Positions 1 to 5,629 of a stretch of DNA of 7,237 nt are shown piece after piece. The notes below the pieces were generated by a model that saw nothing but the letters and a program-made list of their open reading frames with translations, did no database searches and had not been told where the DNA came from. This DNA comes from Chromatiales bacterium (GTDB taxonomy: Bacteria; Pseudomonadota; Gammaproteobacteria; Chromatiales; Chromatiaceae): contig JANTHH010000140.1 in assembly GCA_024762485.1 (NCBI GenBank), positions 1-7,237 on the forward strand. Reading direction: 5' to 3'. Position numbers and translations under genes: made by a program. Position 1 is the stretch's first letter. Every line of letters starts with the position of its first letter.

Positions 1-326
1 ATCTCGCTGCGGCTGCAGCCACAGGCGTAGGCGCGGCCTTCGAGCTGCAGGAAATCCAGGACTTCACGGTAGTGTTCCTTCCGTTCACTCTGGCGGATGA
101 CGGTCCCATCCCACACGAAGCCGAGATTTTCCAGGGTCCGCTGGATGTCCTCGATGGCCTCTGGCACAGCCCGGGTCTCGTCTACGTCCTCTATTCGCAA
201 CAGCCATTCGCCCTGATGGGCGCGGGCATCGAGGTAGCTGGCCATGGCGCTGACCAGGGAGCCGAAATGCAGCGGACCGGTCGGTGAAGGGGCAAAGCGT
301 CCCCTATAGGGTGCTGTCGAATCCAT
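1..326 (-). CDS. gluQ: Glutamyl-Q tRNA(Asp) synthetase, N-terminal part (cut by window edge)
   Basis: This enzyme activates glutamate and attaches it to the queuosine base at the wobble position of tRNA(Asp), without joining it to the 3' end. It resembles the catalytic half of glutamyl-tRNA synthetase. The reverse-strand reading from ATG at 326 gives 108 codons up to the window edge. Residues 7-24 (YRGRFAPSPTGPLHFGSL) contain the class I HIGH-like signature as HFGS at 20-23. They are followed by LLRIEDVDETR (42-52), the conserved glutamate-binding block. Cys102 and Cys104 in YACGC match the first half of the zinc site of YadB-type proteins. The start is placed at 326 because the family begins only a few residues before the GRFAPSP motif. 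No good Shine-Dalgarno sequence precedes it. The C-terminal two thirds lie outside the window. In many gammaproteobacteria gluQ follows dksA, but here it starts from a divergent intergenic region, so any dksA link is not direct. Family assignment is secure. Confidence 0.93.
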   Translation of the reverse strand, partial: MDSTAPYRGRFAPSPTGPLHFGSLVSAMASYLDARAHQGEWLLRIEDVDETRAVPEAIEDIQRTLENLGFVWDGTVIRQSERKEHYREVLDFLQLEGRAYACGCSRSE

Positions 327-379
327 GAAGTGTGGGTGACTCGGGTGTCTGGGTGCCTGGCGATTTCGGCAGGTTCTTG

Positions 380-407
380 AATCTATGGGCGATGGGCATT
401 ATCTCAA
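380..407 (-). promoter_or_regulatory. Possible sigma70-type promoter for gluQ
   Basis: Read on the minus strand, TTGAGA (402-407) matches the -35 consensus at 5 of 6 positions. TAGATT (380-385) matches the -10 consensus at 4 of 6, with a 16-base spacer. The predicted start of transcription near 373 would leave a leader of roughly 47 bases before the gluQ ATG at 326. This is a pattern match by eye only. The rest of the 186-base divergent region shows no gene. It also contains the palindrome CCCGATCGGG at 437-446. Confidence 0.35.
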
Positions 408-512
408 GCCAGCGGCCGGCTGTCTGTTCGCGGAATCCCGATCGGGCGATTCTGGGGTTGATCGCAATGGGGTATCCTGTGCGTCTTTTTTTCAAGGGTA
501 CGAGTGTTTTTT

Positions 513-1286
513 ATGAGCAAGTTGCAGGCACTTTTGTTTGATGTCGATGGCACGCTGGCAGATACCGAGCGCGATGGCCATCGGGTGGCGTTCAATCAGG
601 CCTTTGCCGATGCCGGCCTGGACTGGCACTGGGACGAGGAACTGTATGGCAGACTGCTGGCGGTGACCGGGGGCAAGGAACGGATTCGTCATTTCCTTGC
701 CGACTACCGGCCCGATCTCAAGCCGGCTGGGATGGATGATGATTTTGTCGCTGGCCTGCACGCCTCGAAGACCGACTATTACACCCGGTTGCTCGGTCGG
801 GGCGAGATCCCGTTGCGGCCGGGCGTGCGGCGACTGCTCGATGAGGCCCGTGCCGCCGGTATGCGGCTCGCCATTGCCACCACCACCACTCCTGAGAACG
901 TCACCGCACTGCTCGAACATACCCTGCCGGAGGGTGCCATGGAGTGGTTCGAGGTGATCGCCGCCGGGGATATCGTGCCGAACAAGAAGCCGGCACCCGA
1001 CATCTTTGTCTGGGCGATGGAACAAATGGGGCTTGCCCCCGAGGACTGCCTGGCGCTGGAAGATTCGGCCAATGGCGTGAAGTCGGTTCTCGGTGCCGGC
1101 ATCCGTTCGCTGCTGGTGACCACCAACGGCTATACCCGGGATGACGACTTCACCGGCGCCTCGCTGGTGGTCGATCAACTGGGTGAGCCGGATTCGCCCG
1201 CCAGGGCCCTTGATCATCACGCGCTCAACAGGCCATATGTGGACGTCCCTTTACTGCAGGAACTGCATCAGCAGGCCTGGGGCTGA
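513..1286 (+). CDS. cbbY: CbbY-like HAD-superfamily phosphatase
   Basis: Cytosolic HAD hydrolase of 257 residues, normal for the CbbY group. Characterised CbbY dephosphorylates xylulose-1,5-bisphosphate, a misfire product that inhibits Rubisco; the substrate here is inferred. The four HAD motifs are present: FDVDGT (9-14) with nucleophile Asp10 and acid/base Asp12; Thr123 in LAIATTTTPENV; Lys159 in KKPAPD; and Glu183-Asp184 in LALEDSANG. The cap between motifs I and II carries VTGGKERI (51-58), a block I also recall in CbbY of phototrophic bacteria, along with VIAAGD (148-153). These favour CbbY over phosphoglycolate phosphatase or beta-phosphoglucomutase. The ATG at 513 is preferred because the protein then starts four residues before the conserved LLFDVDGT region. 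An in-frame GTG at 504, with AAGGG five bases upstream, is a real alternative and adds three residues. The next gene starts five bases after the stop, so they are probably co-transcribed. No Rubisco gene is visible, so a role in the Calvin cycle is unproven. Confidence 0.85.
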   Translation: MSKLQALLFDVDGTLADTERDGHRVAFNQAFADAGLDWHWDEELYGRLLAVTGGKERIRHFLADYRPDLKPAGMDDDFVAGLHASKTDYYTRLLGRGEIPLRPGVRRLLDEARAAGMRLAIATTTTPENVTALLEHTLPEGAMEWFEVIAAGDIVPNKKPAPDIFVWAMEQMGLAPEDCLALEDSANGVKSVLGAGIRSLLVTTNGYTRDDDFTGASLVVDQLGEPDSPARALDHHALNRPYVDVPLLQELHQQAWG

Positions 1287-1291
1287 ATGAC

Positions 1292-2479
1292 ATGACAAGC
1301 CGGCACACGGTTCGTGCCGCCGGCCGTATGGCGGATATCGAGCCGTTCCACGTGATGGATATCCTGGCGCGGGCGCGTCAGATGGAGGCGGCCGGGCACG
1401 ACATCGTCCACATGGAGGTCGGCGAGCCGGATTTTCAGACCCCTGAACCGATAGTCGAGGCCGGCCACGCGGCGCTGGCGGCCGGGCACACCCACTATAC
1501 GCCGGCAACCGGGCTGCCAGCCCTGCGCGAGGCGATCAGCGCCGATTATCACGATCGTTTTGGTGTTGATGTCGCGCCCTCCCGCATCATCATCACCCCC
1601 GGAGCCTCCGGTGCATTGCAGCTCATACTCGGTGTGCTGGTCGAGCCGGGTCAGCGGGTGCTGCTACCGGATCCCGGTTACCCGTGCAATCGACACATGG
1701 TCAGTCTGTTCGGGGGTGTTCCCGTTTCCCTGCCGGTCGACGCTGCCGGCGGCTTCCGTCCTGACCCCGCGCAAATGCTGGATGCCTGGGATGAGCAGAC
1801 ACGCCTGCTGATGCTGGCCAGTCCTGCCAATCCTACCGGCATGCTGATACCACCGTCGTCGCTGTGCACCTATTACGAGGGGATACGCGAGAGCGGCGGC
1901 GGCCTGTTGGTCGACGAGATCTATCAGGGGCTGGTCTACGATCAGCCTTCATCGACAGCCTTGGCCCTCGGTGAGAAGGAGCTGTTCGTGGTCAACAGTT
2001 TCTCGAAGTATTTCGGCATGACCGGCTGGCGGCTGGGTTGGCTGGTGGCACCCGAACCCTATGTGCCGCTGCTGGACCGGCTGGCCCAGAACCTCTTCCT
2101 TGCGGCCCCGACTCTCGCACAGCATGCTGCACTGGCCGCATTCAGTGAGCAGACGCACCAGATACTGGAGTCACGGCGAGAGGTTTTTCGCCAGCGCCGC
2201 GATTTTCTCTACGCGGGCCTTCAGACACTCGGCTTCGGACTGGATGAGCCACCACAGGGGGCCTTTTATATCTATGCCGAATGCAGTCGTTTTGCCAACG
2301 ACAGTTTCCTCCTGGCGGAGCAACTGCTGAGTCGTGCCGGCATCGCCGTGACGCCAGGGCGGGATTTCGGCCGGTACCGGGCGGATGCGCACATCCGGTT
2401 TGCCTACACCACCAGCCTCGAGCGCCTTGAGACGGCCCTGGAACGACTGGCCGGGTTTCTCAGGGCCGGCTCGGACTAG
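1292..2479 (+). CDS. PLP-dependent class I/II aminotransferase (aspartate aminotransferase fold, I-gamma-like)
   Basis: Cytosolic homodimeric transaminase of fold type I, 395 residues, the usual length. It exchanges the amino group of an amino acid with a 2-oxoacid through pyridoxal phosphate. Visible landmarks in order: GEPDF (44-48) near the substrate pocket; YTPATG (69-74) with the cofactor-phosphate tyrosine; SPANPTG (177-183) with Asn180; VDEIY (207-211) with Asp208, which pairs with the pyridine nitrogen; SFSKYFGMTGWRLG (236-249) with the Schiff-base Lys239 and the phosphate-binding Arg247; and Arg369 in HIRFAY, the alpha-carboxylate arginine. Substrate cannot be read from sequence; aspartate, alanine, aromatic or LL-diaminopimelate-type use are all possible. 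Start at ATG 1292, with GGGG ten bases upstream; Met13 (1328) is an alternative closer to the conserved DIEPFHVMDIL region. It follows the phosphatase gene by five bases, and its last 20 bases overlap the end of the convergent cysZ-like gene. Confidence 0.9.
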   Translation: MTSRHTVRAAGRMADIEPFHVMDILARARQMEAAGHDIVHMEVGEPDFQTPEPIVEAGHAALAAGHTHYTPATGLPALREAISADYHDRFGVDVAPSRIIITPGASGALQLILGVLVEPGQRVLLPDPGYPCNRHMVSLFGGVPVSLPVDAAGGFRPDPAQMLDAWDEQTRLLMLASPANPTGMLIPPSSLCTYYEGIRESGGGLLVDEIYQGLVYDQPSSTALALGEKELFVVNSFSKYFGMTGWRLGWLVAPEPYVPLLDRLAQNLFLAAPTLAQHAALAAFSEQTHQILESRREVFRQRRDFLYAGLQTLGFGLDEPPQGAFYIYAECSRFANDSFLLAEQLLSRAGIAVTPGRDFGRYRADAHIRFAYTTSLERLETALERLAGFLRAGSD

Positions 2480-3200
2480 CCACGACTGATCTTCCGACTC
2501 TCAGCTGGTCATGCCAGAGTAGTGTCGCCCCGGCCACGGCTACCGGCATGGCCGCGAGATTGAGAATCGGGATGAACATCAGCAGGCTGACCCCGGCGCC
2601 GAATCCGAGGGCATTGACCCGCCGACTCGCCAGTAACTTCTTCTGCTCCGCGAAAGTCAGGCCATGATTGCCCAACGGATAATCGAGATATTCGAGGGCA
2701 AGAAACCAGAAGCCGAGTAGCAGCCAGAGCACGGTGGCGACGACGTTGATGCCGGGTATCAGGAAGAGAATGAGTACAGGGATGGCCCGGATCAGGAAAT
2801 ACCCCAGCTTGCGCAGCTCCATCAGCAGTGCCGGCAACACACTGGCCAGCAGCGGGGTATTGTCCTGCGGTAGCGGCTGGTTCGCCAGCATCGATTCAAT
2901 GCGGGCCGCCAGCAGGCTGTTGAAGGGTGAGGCAATGATGTTGGCGAGGGCGGTGAATCCATAAAACACGAAAAGCCCATAGGCAATCGCGAACAGTGGC
3001 CAGAGGAGCCAACGGAACCATGACAGCCAGCTATCCTGTGGCAACAGTTGATCGAGCACGACCCCGAAGTAGCTGCTGGCCGCCCAGGCGATGCCGATCA
3101 GAAGCAGGCTGTTCACCAGAATCGGTATCCAGATAAATCGTTTCAATCCCGGGCGGAACATCAGGGCGATGCCGCGGAACACTGCGAGAAAGCCATTCAT
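2460..3200 (-). CDS. cysZ: CysZ/EI24-family inner-membrane protein
   Basis: Integral membrane protein of 246 residues. CysZ of enterobacteria mediates sulfate uptake for cysteine synthesis; many relatives carry the name by homology alone. Hydrophobic segments lie at about 23-45, 66-92, 138-170 (long, likely a re-entrant or split helix pair) and 198-226. Family landmarks are the RPGLKRFIWIPILVN start (16-30), SPFNSLLAARIE (91-102) and EYLDYPLGNHGLTFAEQ (170-186). Start at ATG 3200; no clear Shine-Dalgarno sequence is visible before it. The gene is divergent from the EPS operon and convergent with the aminotransferase gene, sharing its last 20 bases with that gene. No cysteine-biosynthesis gene is adjacent, so the sulfate role is inferred from the family only. 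The family call is firm, the transport function less so. Confidence 0.85.
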   Translation of the reverse strand: MNGFLAVFRGIALMFRPGLKRFIWIPILVNSLLLIGIAWAASSYFGVVLDQLLPQDSWLSWFRWLLWPLFAIAYGLFVFYGFTALANIIASPFNSLLAARIESMLANQPLPQDNTPLLASVLPALLMELRKLGYFLIRAIPVLILFLIPGINVVATVLWLLLGFWFLALEYLDYPLGNHGLTFAEQKKLLASRRVNALGFGAGVSLLMFIPILNLAAMPVAVAGATLLWHDQLRVGRSVVASPSRP

Positions 3201-3283
3201 GGTGAGAGCCGTGTATTTGGTGTTTGCTTTGAGTGGCTTCTATCGTAACATCGTGTCAGGGAATACCATGAGCGTCCGGTGGA

Positions 3284-3313
3284 TTGCCTTGCCGGAAGCA
3301 ATAAAACAATAAT
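3284..3313 (+). promoter_or_regulatory. Possible sigma70-type promoter of the EPS operon
   Basis: TTGCCT (3284-3289) matches the -35 consensus at 4 of 6 positions. AATAAT (3308-3313) matches the -10 at 5 of 6, with an 18-base spacer. This is the only A/T-rich patch in the region between cysZ and the EPS genes. Transcription would start near 3320, at the foot of the hairpin at 3320-3337, leaving a leader of about 60 bases before ATG 3381. This is a match by eye; other start sites remain possible. Confidence 0.35.
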
Positions 3314-3319
3314 GATGCT

Positions 3320-3337
3320 CGGCCACCCTTGTGGCCG
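3320..3337 (+). other. GC-rich hairpin in the EPS operon leader
   Basis: CGGCCAC (3320-3326) and GTGGCCG (3331-3337) are perfect inverted repeats around the four-base loop CCTT. They give a seven-pair, G/C-dominated stem that a T-G pair extends by one. No T-run follows, so it is not an intrinsic terminator of either strand's genes. It sits 43 bases before the chosen start of the export lipoprotein. It may be an mRNA 5'-end stabilising stem, a protein-binding site, or chance. Confidence 0.5.
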
Positions 3338-3364
3338 GTGCGTCATTCATACCTATATGGACAT

Positions 3365-3370
3365 GAGGGG
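3365..3370 (+). promoter_or_regulatory. Ribosome binding site that decides the export lipoprotein start
   Basis: GAGGGG lies ten bases before ATG 3381. The two earlier in-frame ATGs (3357 and 3363) have no purine-rich sequence upstream, and the site overlaps the codons that would follow them. This supports 3381, which also gives a normal lipoprotein signal peptide. Confidence 0.6.
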
Positions 3371-3380
3371 TCTCGTCGAT

Positions 3381-4019
3381 ATGCAGCAGCAAATTCACCT
3401 GCACAAGGGCTGGCGGCTGGTTTTGCCAGTGATGTTCGGACTCATGCTCGGGGGTTGTTTCCAGACCAATCCACACCCCGAACTGCCAACAGCGACCGGC
3501 GATGCGGAGTATTCCACCCGTTACCGGATTGCACCCGGTGATAGCGTCGAAATCTTTGTCTGGCGTAACCCGGATGTCTCCACCAGTGTCACCGTTCGTC
3601 CGGATGGGCTGTTGACCGCACCCCTGCTGGAGGATGTCCCTGCAGCGAACAAGACGCCCACCGAACTGGCGCGTGCGCTCGAGAAGGAGCTCTCCACCTA
3701 CTTAAGGGACCCCCTCGTCACTGTCATTGTCAACGGGTTCATTGGCACCTACCGCGACCAGATTCGTGTGGTGGGTGAGGCCGCCGAACCTCAGGCGCTG
3801 CTCTATCGTGATTCGATGACCATGCTGGATGTGATCATTGCAGTGGGTGGGTTGACCGACTTTGCCGATGGCAACAATGCCACGCTGGTACGCAGGGTGG
3901 ACGGCAAGATGGAAGAGTACCGCGTGCGCATCGATGACCTGGTCCGCGATGGCGAGATCGCCGCCAATGTCGACATGAAACCAGGGGATATCCTGATCAT
4001 TCCTGAAGCCTGGTTCTAA
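3381..4019 (+). CDS. Polysaccharide export lipoprotein, Wza/EpsE-like, XrtA-system type
   Basis: Outer-membrane lipoprotein of 212 residues that should form the periplasmic and outer-membrane exit channel for the exopolysaccharide. A signal peptide has basic residues at 9-12 (KGWR), a hydrophobic core (13-24) and the lipobox LGGC with acceptor Cys26. The polysaccharide-export domain starts at YRIAPGDSVEIFVW (48-61) and runs to about residue 117 (DPLVTVIV). A single SLBB-like domain follows (about 126-175, DQIRVVGEAAEPQALLY then the VGGLTDFADGNNA segment). The ending MKPGDILIIPEAWF (199-212) is characteristic of the PEP-CTERM/XrtA export proteins (TIGR03027) as I recall them. The protein is much shorter than Wza (about 380 residues) and lacks its extra domains and C-terminal membrane helix, so how it crosses the outer membrane is open. 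An in-frame extension back to 3279 exists but lacks a ribosome site. First gene of the EPS operon; 12 bases separate it from the next gene. Confidence 0.9.
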   Translation: MQQQIHLHKGWRLVLPVMFGLMLGGCFQTNPHPELPTATGDAEYSTRYRIAPGDSVEIFVWRNPDVSTSVTVRPDGLLTAPLLEDVPAANKTPTELARALEKELSTYLRDPLVTVIVNGFIGTYRDQIRVVGEAAEPQALLYRDSMTMLDVIIAVGGLTDFADGNNATLVRRVDGKMEEYRVRIDDLVRDGEIAANVDMKPGDILIIPEAWF

Positions 4020-4025
4020 GCGGGG
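4020..4025 (+). promoter_or_regulatory. Ribosome binding site supporting the GTG start at 4032
   Basis: GCGGGG directly follows the TAA stop of the export gene and lies six bases before GTG 4032. The downstream protein begins MRELL, the usual start of this family, so the GTG is the likely initiator. Confidence 0.5.
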
Positions 4026-4031
4026 TCTGTT

Positions 4032-5627
4032 GTGCGTGAACTGCTTGTCCAGCTTCTGCGCCATGCGCGGGGCGTTTGGCGTTATCGCTGGTGGATGCTC
4101 GGCGTGGCTTGGGTTGTGTGTGTCATCGGCTGGACGGTGGTGGCGCGCATGCCCGACCAATTCGAGGCGTCCGCACGCGTTTATGTGGATACCCAGTCGG
4201 TTCTGAGCCCCTTCCTCCGCGGTATAACCATCGAAACCGGGCGCTCGGATCGCAAGATCCAGCTGATGACGCGCACCCTCCTCAGCCAACCGAACCTGGA
4301 AAAGGTCATGCGGATGACCGATCTCGATCTCAAGGCAAAAACGCCGGCGGATCGTGAGCGGCTTATCGATGAACTGAAGAGCAATATCCGCTTTGGGGGC
4401 ACCAGCCGGGAAAACCTCTATACCATCTCGTACCAGGATCACTCCCCGGAGCTGGCCAAGCTGGTGGTGAAATCCCTGCTCACCATCTTCATGGAGAGCA
4501 ATCTTGGTGAATCGCGAAAGGATCAGGATTCGGCGACGGCATTTCTCGAGAAGGAGATCGCCGAGTACGAGCGGCGGATGCGCGAAGCTGAGGAGGCACT
4601 TGCGGCATTCAAGCAGAACAACCTGGGTTACCTGCCGGAAGAGTCAGGTGGCTATTACGAAACCCTCGCGGCTGCGAAAAAGCGCCTCGCCCAGGCCGAC
4701 CTGGATCTCAAGCTGGCAGAGGACCGGATGGCAGTATTGCAACGCCAGCTCGGCGGTGAAAGCCCCACTTTCGGTCTCGGCCCTTCAATCCAGGGTTTTC
4801 AGGTCGACACCAGCGATTACGACGCGCGGATCAATGCGATCGAATCGAAGCTCGACGATATGCTGCTGAAATACACGGACAAGCATCCCGATGTCATCGC
4901 GCTCAAGGCAAAATTGCGAATCCTGAAGAACGAGAAGGCCGCATTCGTCCGCAAGACCGCAAAAACAGTGGAAAGCGGTGGCGTGGTTACCAGCGATGTC
5001 AACCAGAATCCGGTCTACCAGCAGATGAAACTCAGCCTGGCCAATGCCGAGGCCGAGGTGGCCGCCAAGCGCTTGCTGCGTGATAAGTATGCCGCGGACG
5101 TCGCCAAACTGGAGCAGGACATCAACCGGGTTCTCAAGGTCGAAAACGAGCAGAAGGAGCTTAATCGCGACTATGCCCTGCTAAAAAAGAATCATGCTGT
5201 CCTGCTCAGTCGTCTTGAATCAGCCAAGCTGGCACGCAAGGCAGACAACCAAGGGGATTCGGTCAAGTTCAAGGTCATCGATCCGCCGCGAGCCCCGGTC
5301 ACCCCTTCCGGTCCCAACCGCATACTCTTCAGCAGTGTCGTCCTGTTGCTGGGCCTGGGCGTGGGCTTTGGTGTGGCTTTCCTGATGTCACAGCTGCGAC
5401 CCACCTTCGATGAACGGCAGATGATGAGCGATTCACTTGGCCTGCCCGTACTGGGGAGTGTGAACATGGTCTGGACCAGGGATCAGGTTCGCGCGCGCAA
5501 GGTCCGCAATGTCAGCTTTGCCTTTACCTTTACAGGGCTGATTGTCTGCTTCGGCCTCGTCCTCGCACTCTACCAGTTGAATATCGATGTCCTGCCCAGA
5601 CTGGCCAATTCGCTTAAGTTCTCCTGA
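4032..5627 (+). CDS. Polysaccharide chain-length determinant (Wzz/GNVR, XrtA-system type)
   Basis: Inner-membrane polysaccharide co-polymerase of 531 residues that sets polymer length and works with the tyrosine kinase encoded next. Residues 21-38 form the first membrane helix. The Wzz domain follows (FEASARVYVDTQSVL, 44-58). The periplasmic part is long and charged, with coiled-coil-like stretches at about 165-240 and 330-405. The GNVR-type region ends in the proline-rich PPRAPVTPSGPNR (418-430) just before the second helix (431-452). The loop SQLRPTFDERQMMSDSLGLPVLGSV (453-477) is the conserved cytosolic region. A third hydrophobic helix at about 495-515 ends the protein; enterobacterial Wzz has two helices. 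The overall plan matches the PEP-CTERM-associated chain-length family (TIGR03007). It starts with GTG and stops two bases before the kinase ATG, so their translation is probably coupled. No kinase domain is fused to it, so co-polymerase and kinase are separate polypeptides. Confidence 0.92.
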   Translation: MRELLVQLLRHARGVWRYRWWMLGVAWVVCVIGWTVVARMPDQFEASARVYVDTQSVLSPFLRGITIETGRSDRKIQLMTRTLLSQPNLEKVMRMTDLDLKAKTPADRERLIDELKSNIRFGGTSRENLYTISYQDHSPELAKLVVKSLLTIFMESNLGESRKDQDSATAFLEKEIAEYERRMREAEEALAAFKQNNLGYLPEESGGYYETLAAAKKRLAQADLDLKLAEDRMAVLQRQLGGESPTFGLGPSIQGFQVDTSDYDARINAIESKLDDMLLKYTDKHPDVIALKAKLRILKNEKAAFVRKTAKTVESGGVVTSDVNQNPVYQQMKLSLANAEAEVAAKRLLRDKYAADVAKLEQDINRVLKVENEQKELNRDYALLKKNHAVLLSRLESAKLARKADNQGDSVKFKVIDPPRAPVTPSGPNRILFSSVVLLLGLGVGFGVAFLMSQLRPTFDERQMMSDSLGLPVLGSVNMVWTRDQVRARKVRNVSFAFTFTGLIVCFGLVLALYQLNIDVLPRLANSLKFS

Positions 5628-5629
5628 TT

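Noticed and set aside
492..1220. A 242-codon minus-strand open frame
   Set aside because: It lies opposite the phosphatase gene, whose HAD motifs are complete. Its translation is rich in Gly, His, Arg and Gln with no recognisable domain, typical of an antisense shadow in GC-rich DNA.
3275..3293. Possible sigma54 promoter upstream of the EPS operon (GG ... TTGC)
   Set aside because: The spacing is wrong: the two GG pairs lie 11 and 8 bases from the GC instead of 10. Sigma54 control is known for some XrtA loci, but this match is not good enough.
3320..3337. The leader hairpin as an intrinsic terminator
   Set aside because: There is no T-run after the stem on either strand, and no gene ends nearby: the cysZ-like gene starts, not ends, at 3200.
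3279..3380. N-terminal extension of the export lipoprotein to ATG 3279
   Set aside because: It would bury the lipoprotein signal peptide behind 34 extra residues, has no ribosome site, and overlaps the candidate promoter and hairpin. ATG 3381 has GAGGGG at good spacing.
3702..4442. A 246-codon minus-strand open frame
   Set aside because: It is antisense to the export lipoprotein and chain-length genes, both clear family members, and shows no domain.
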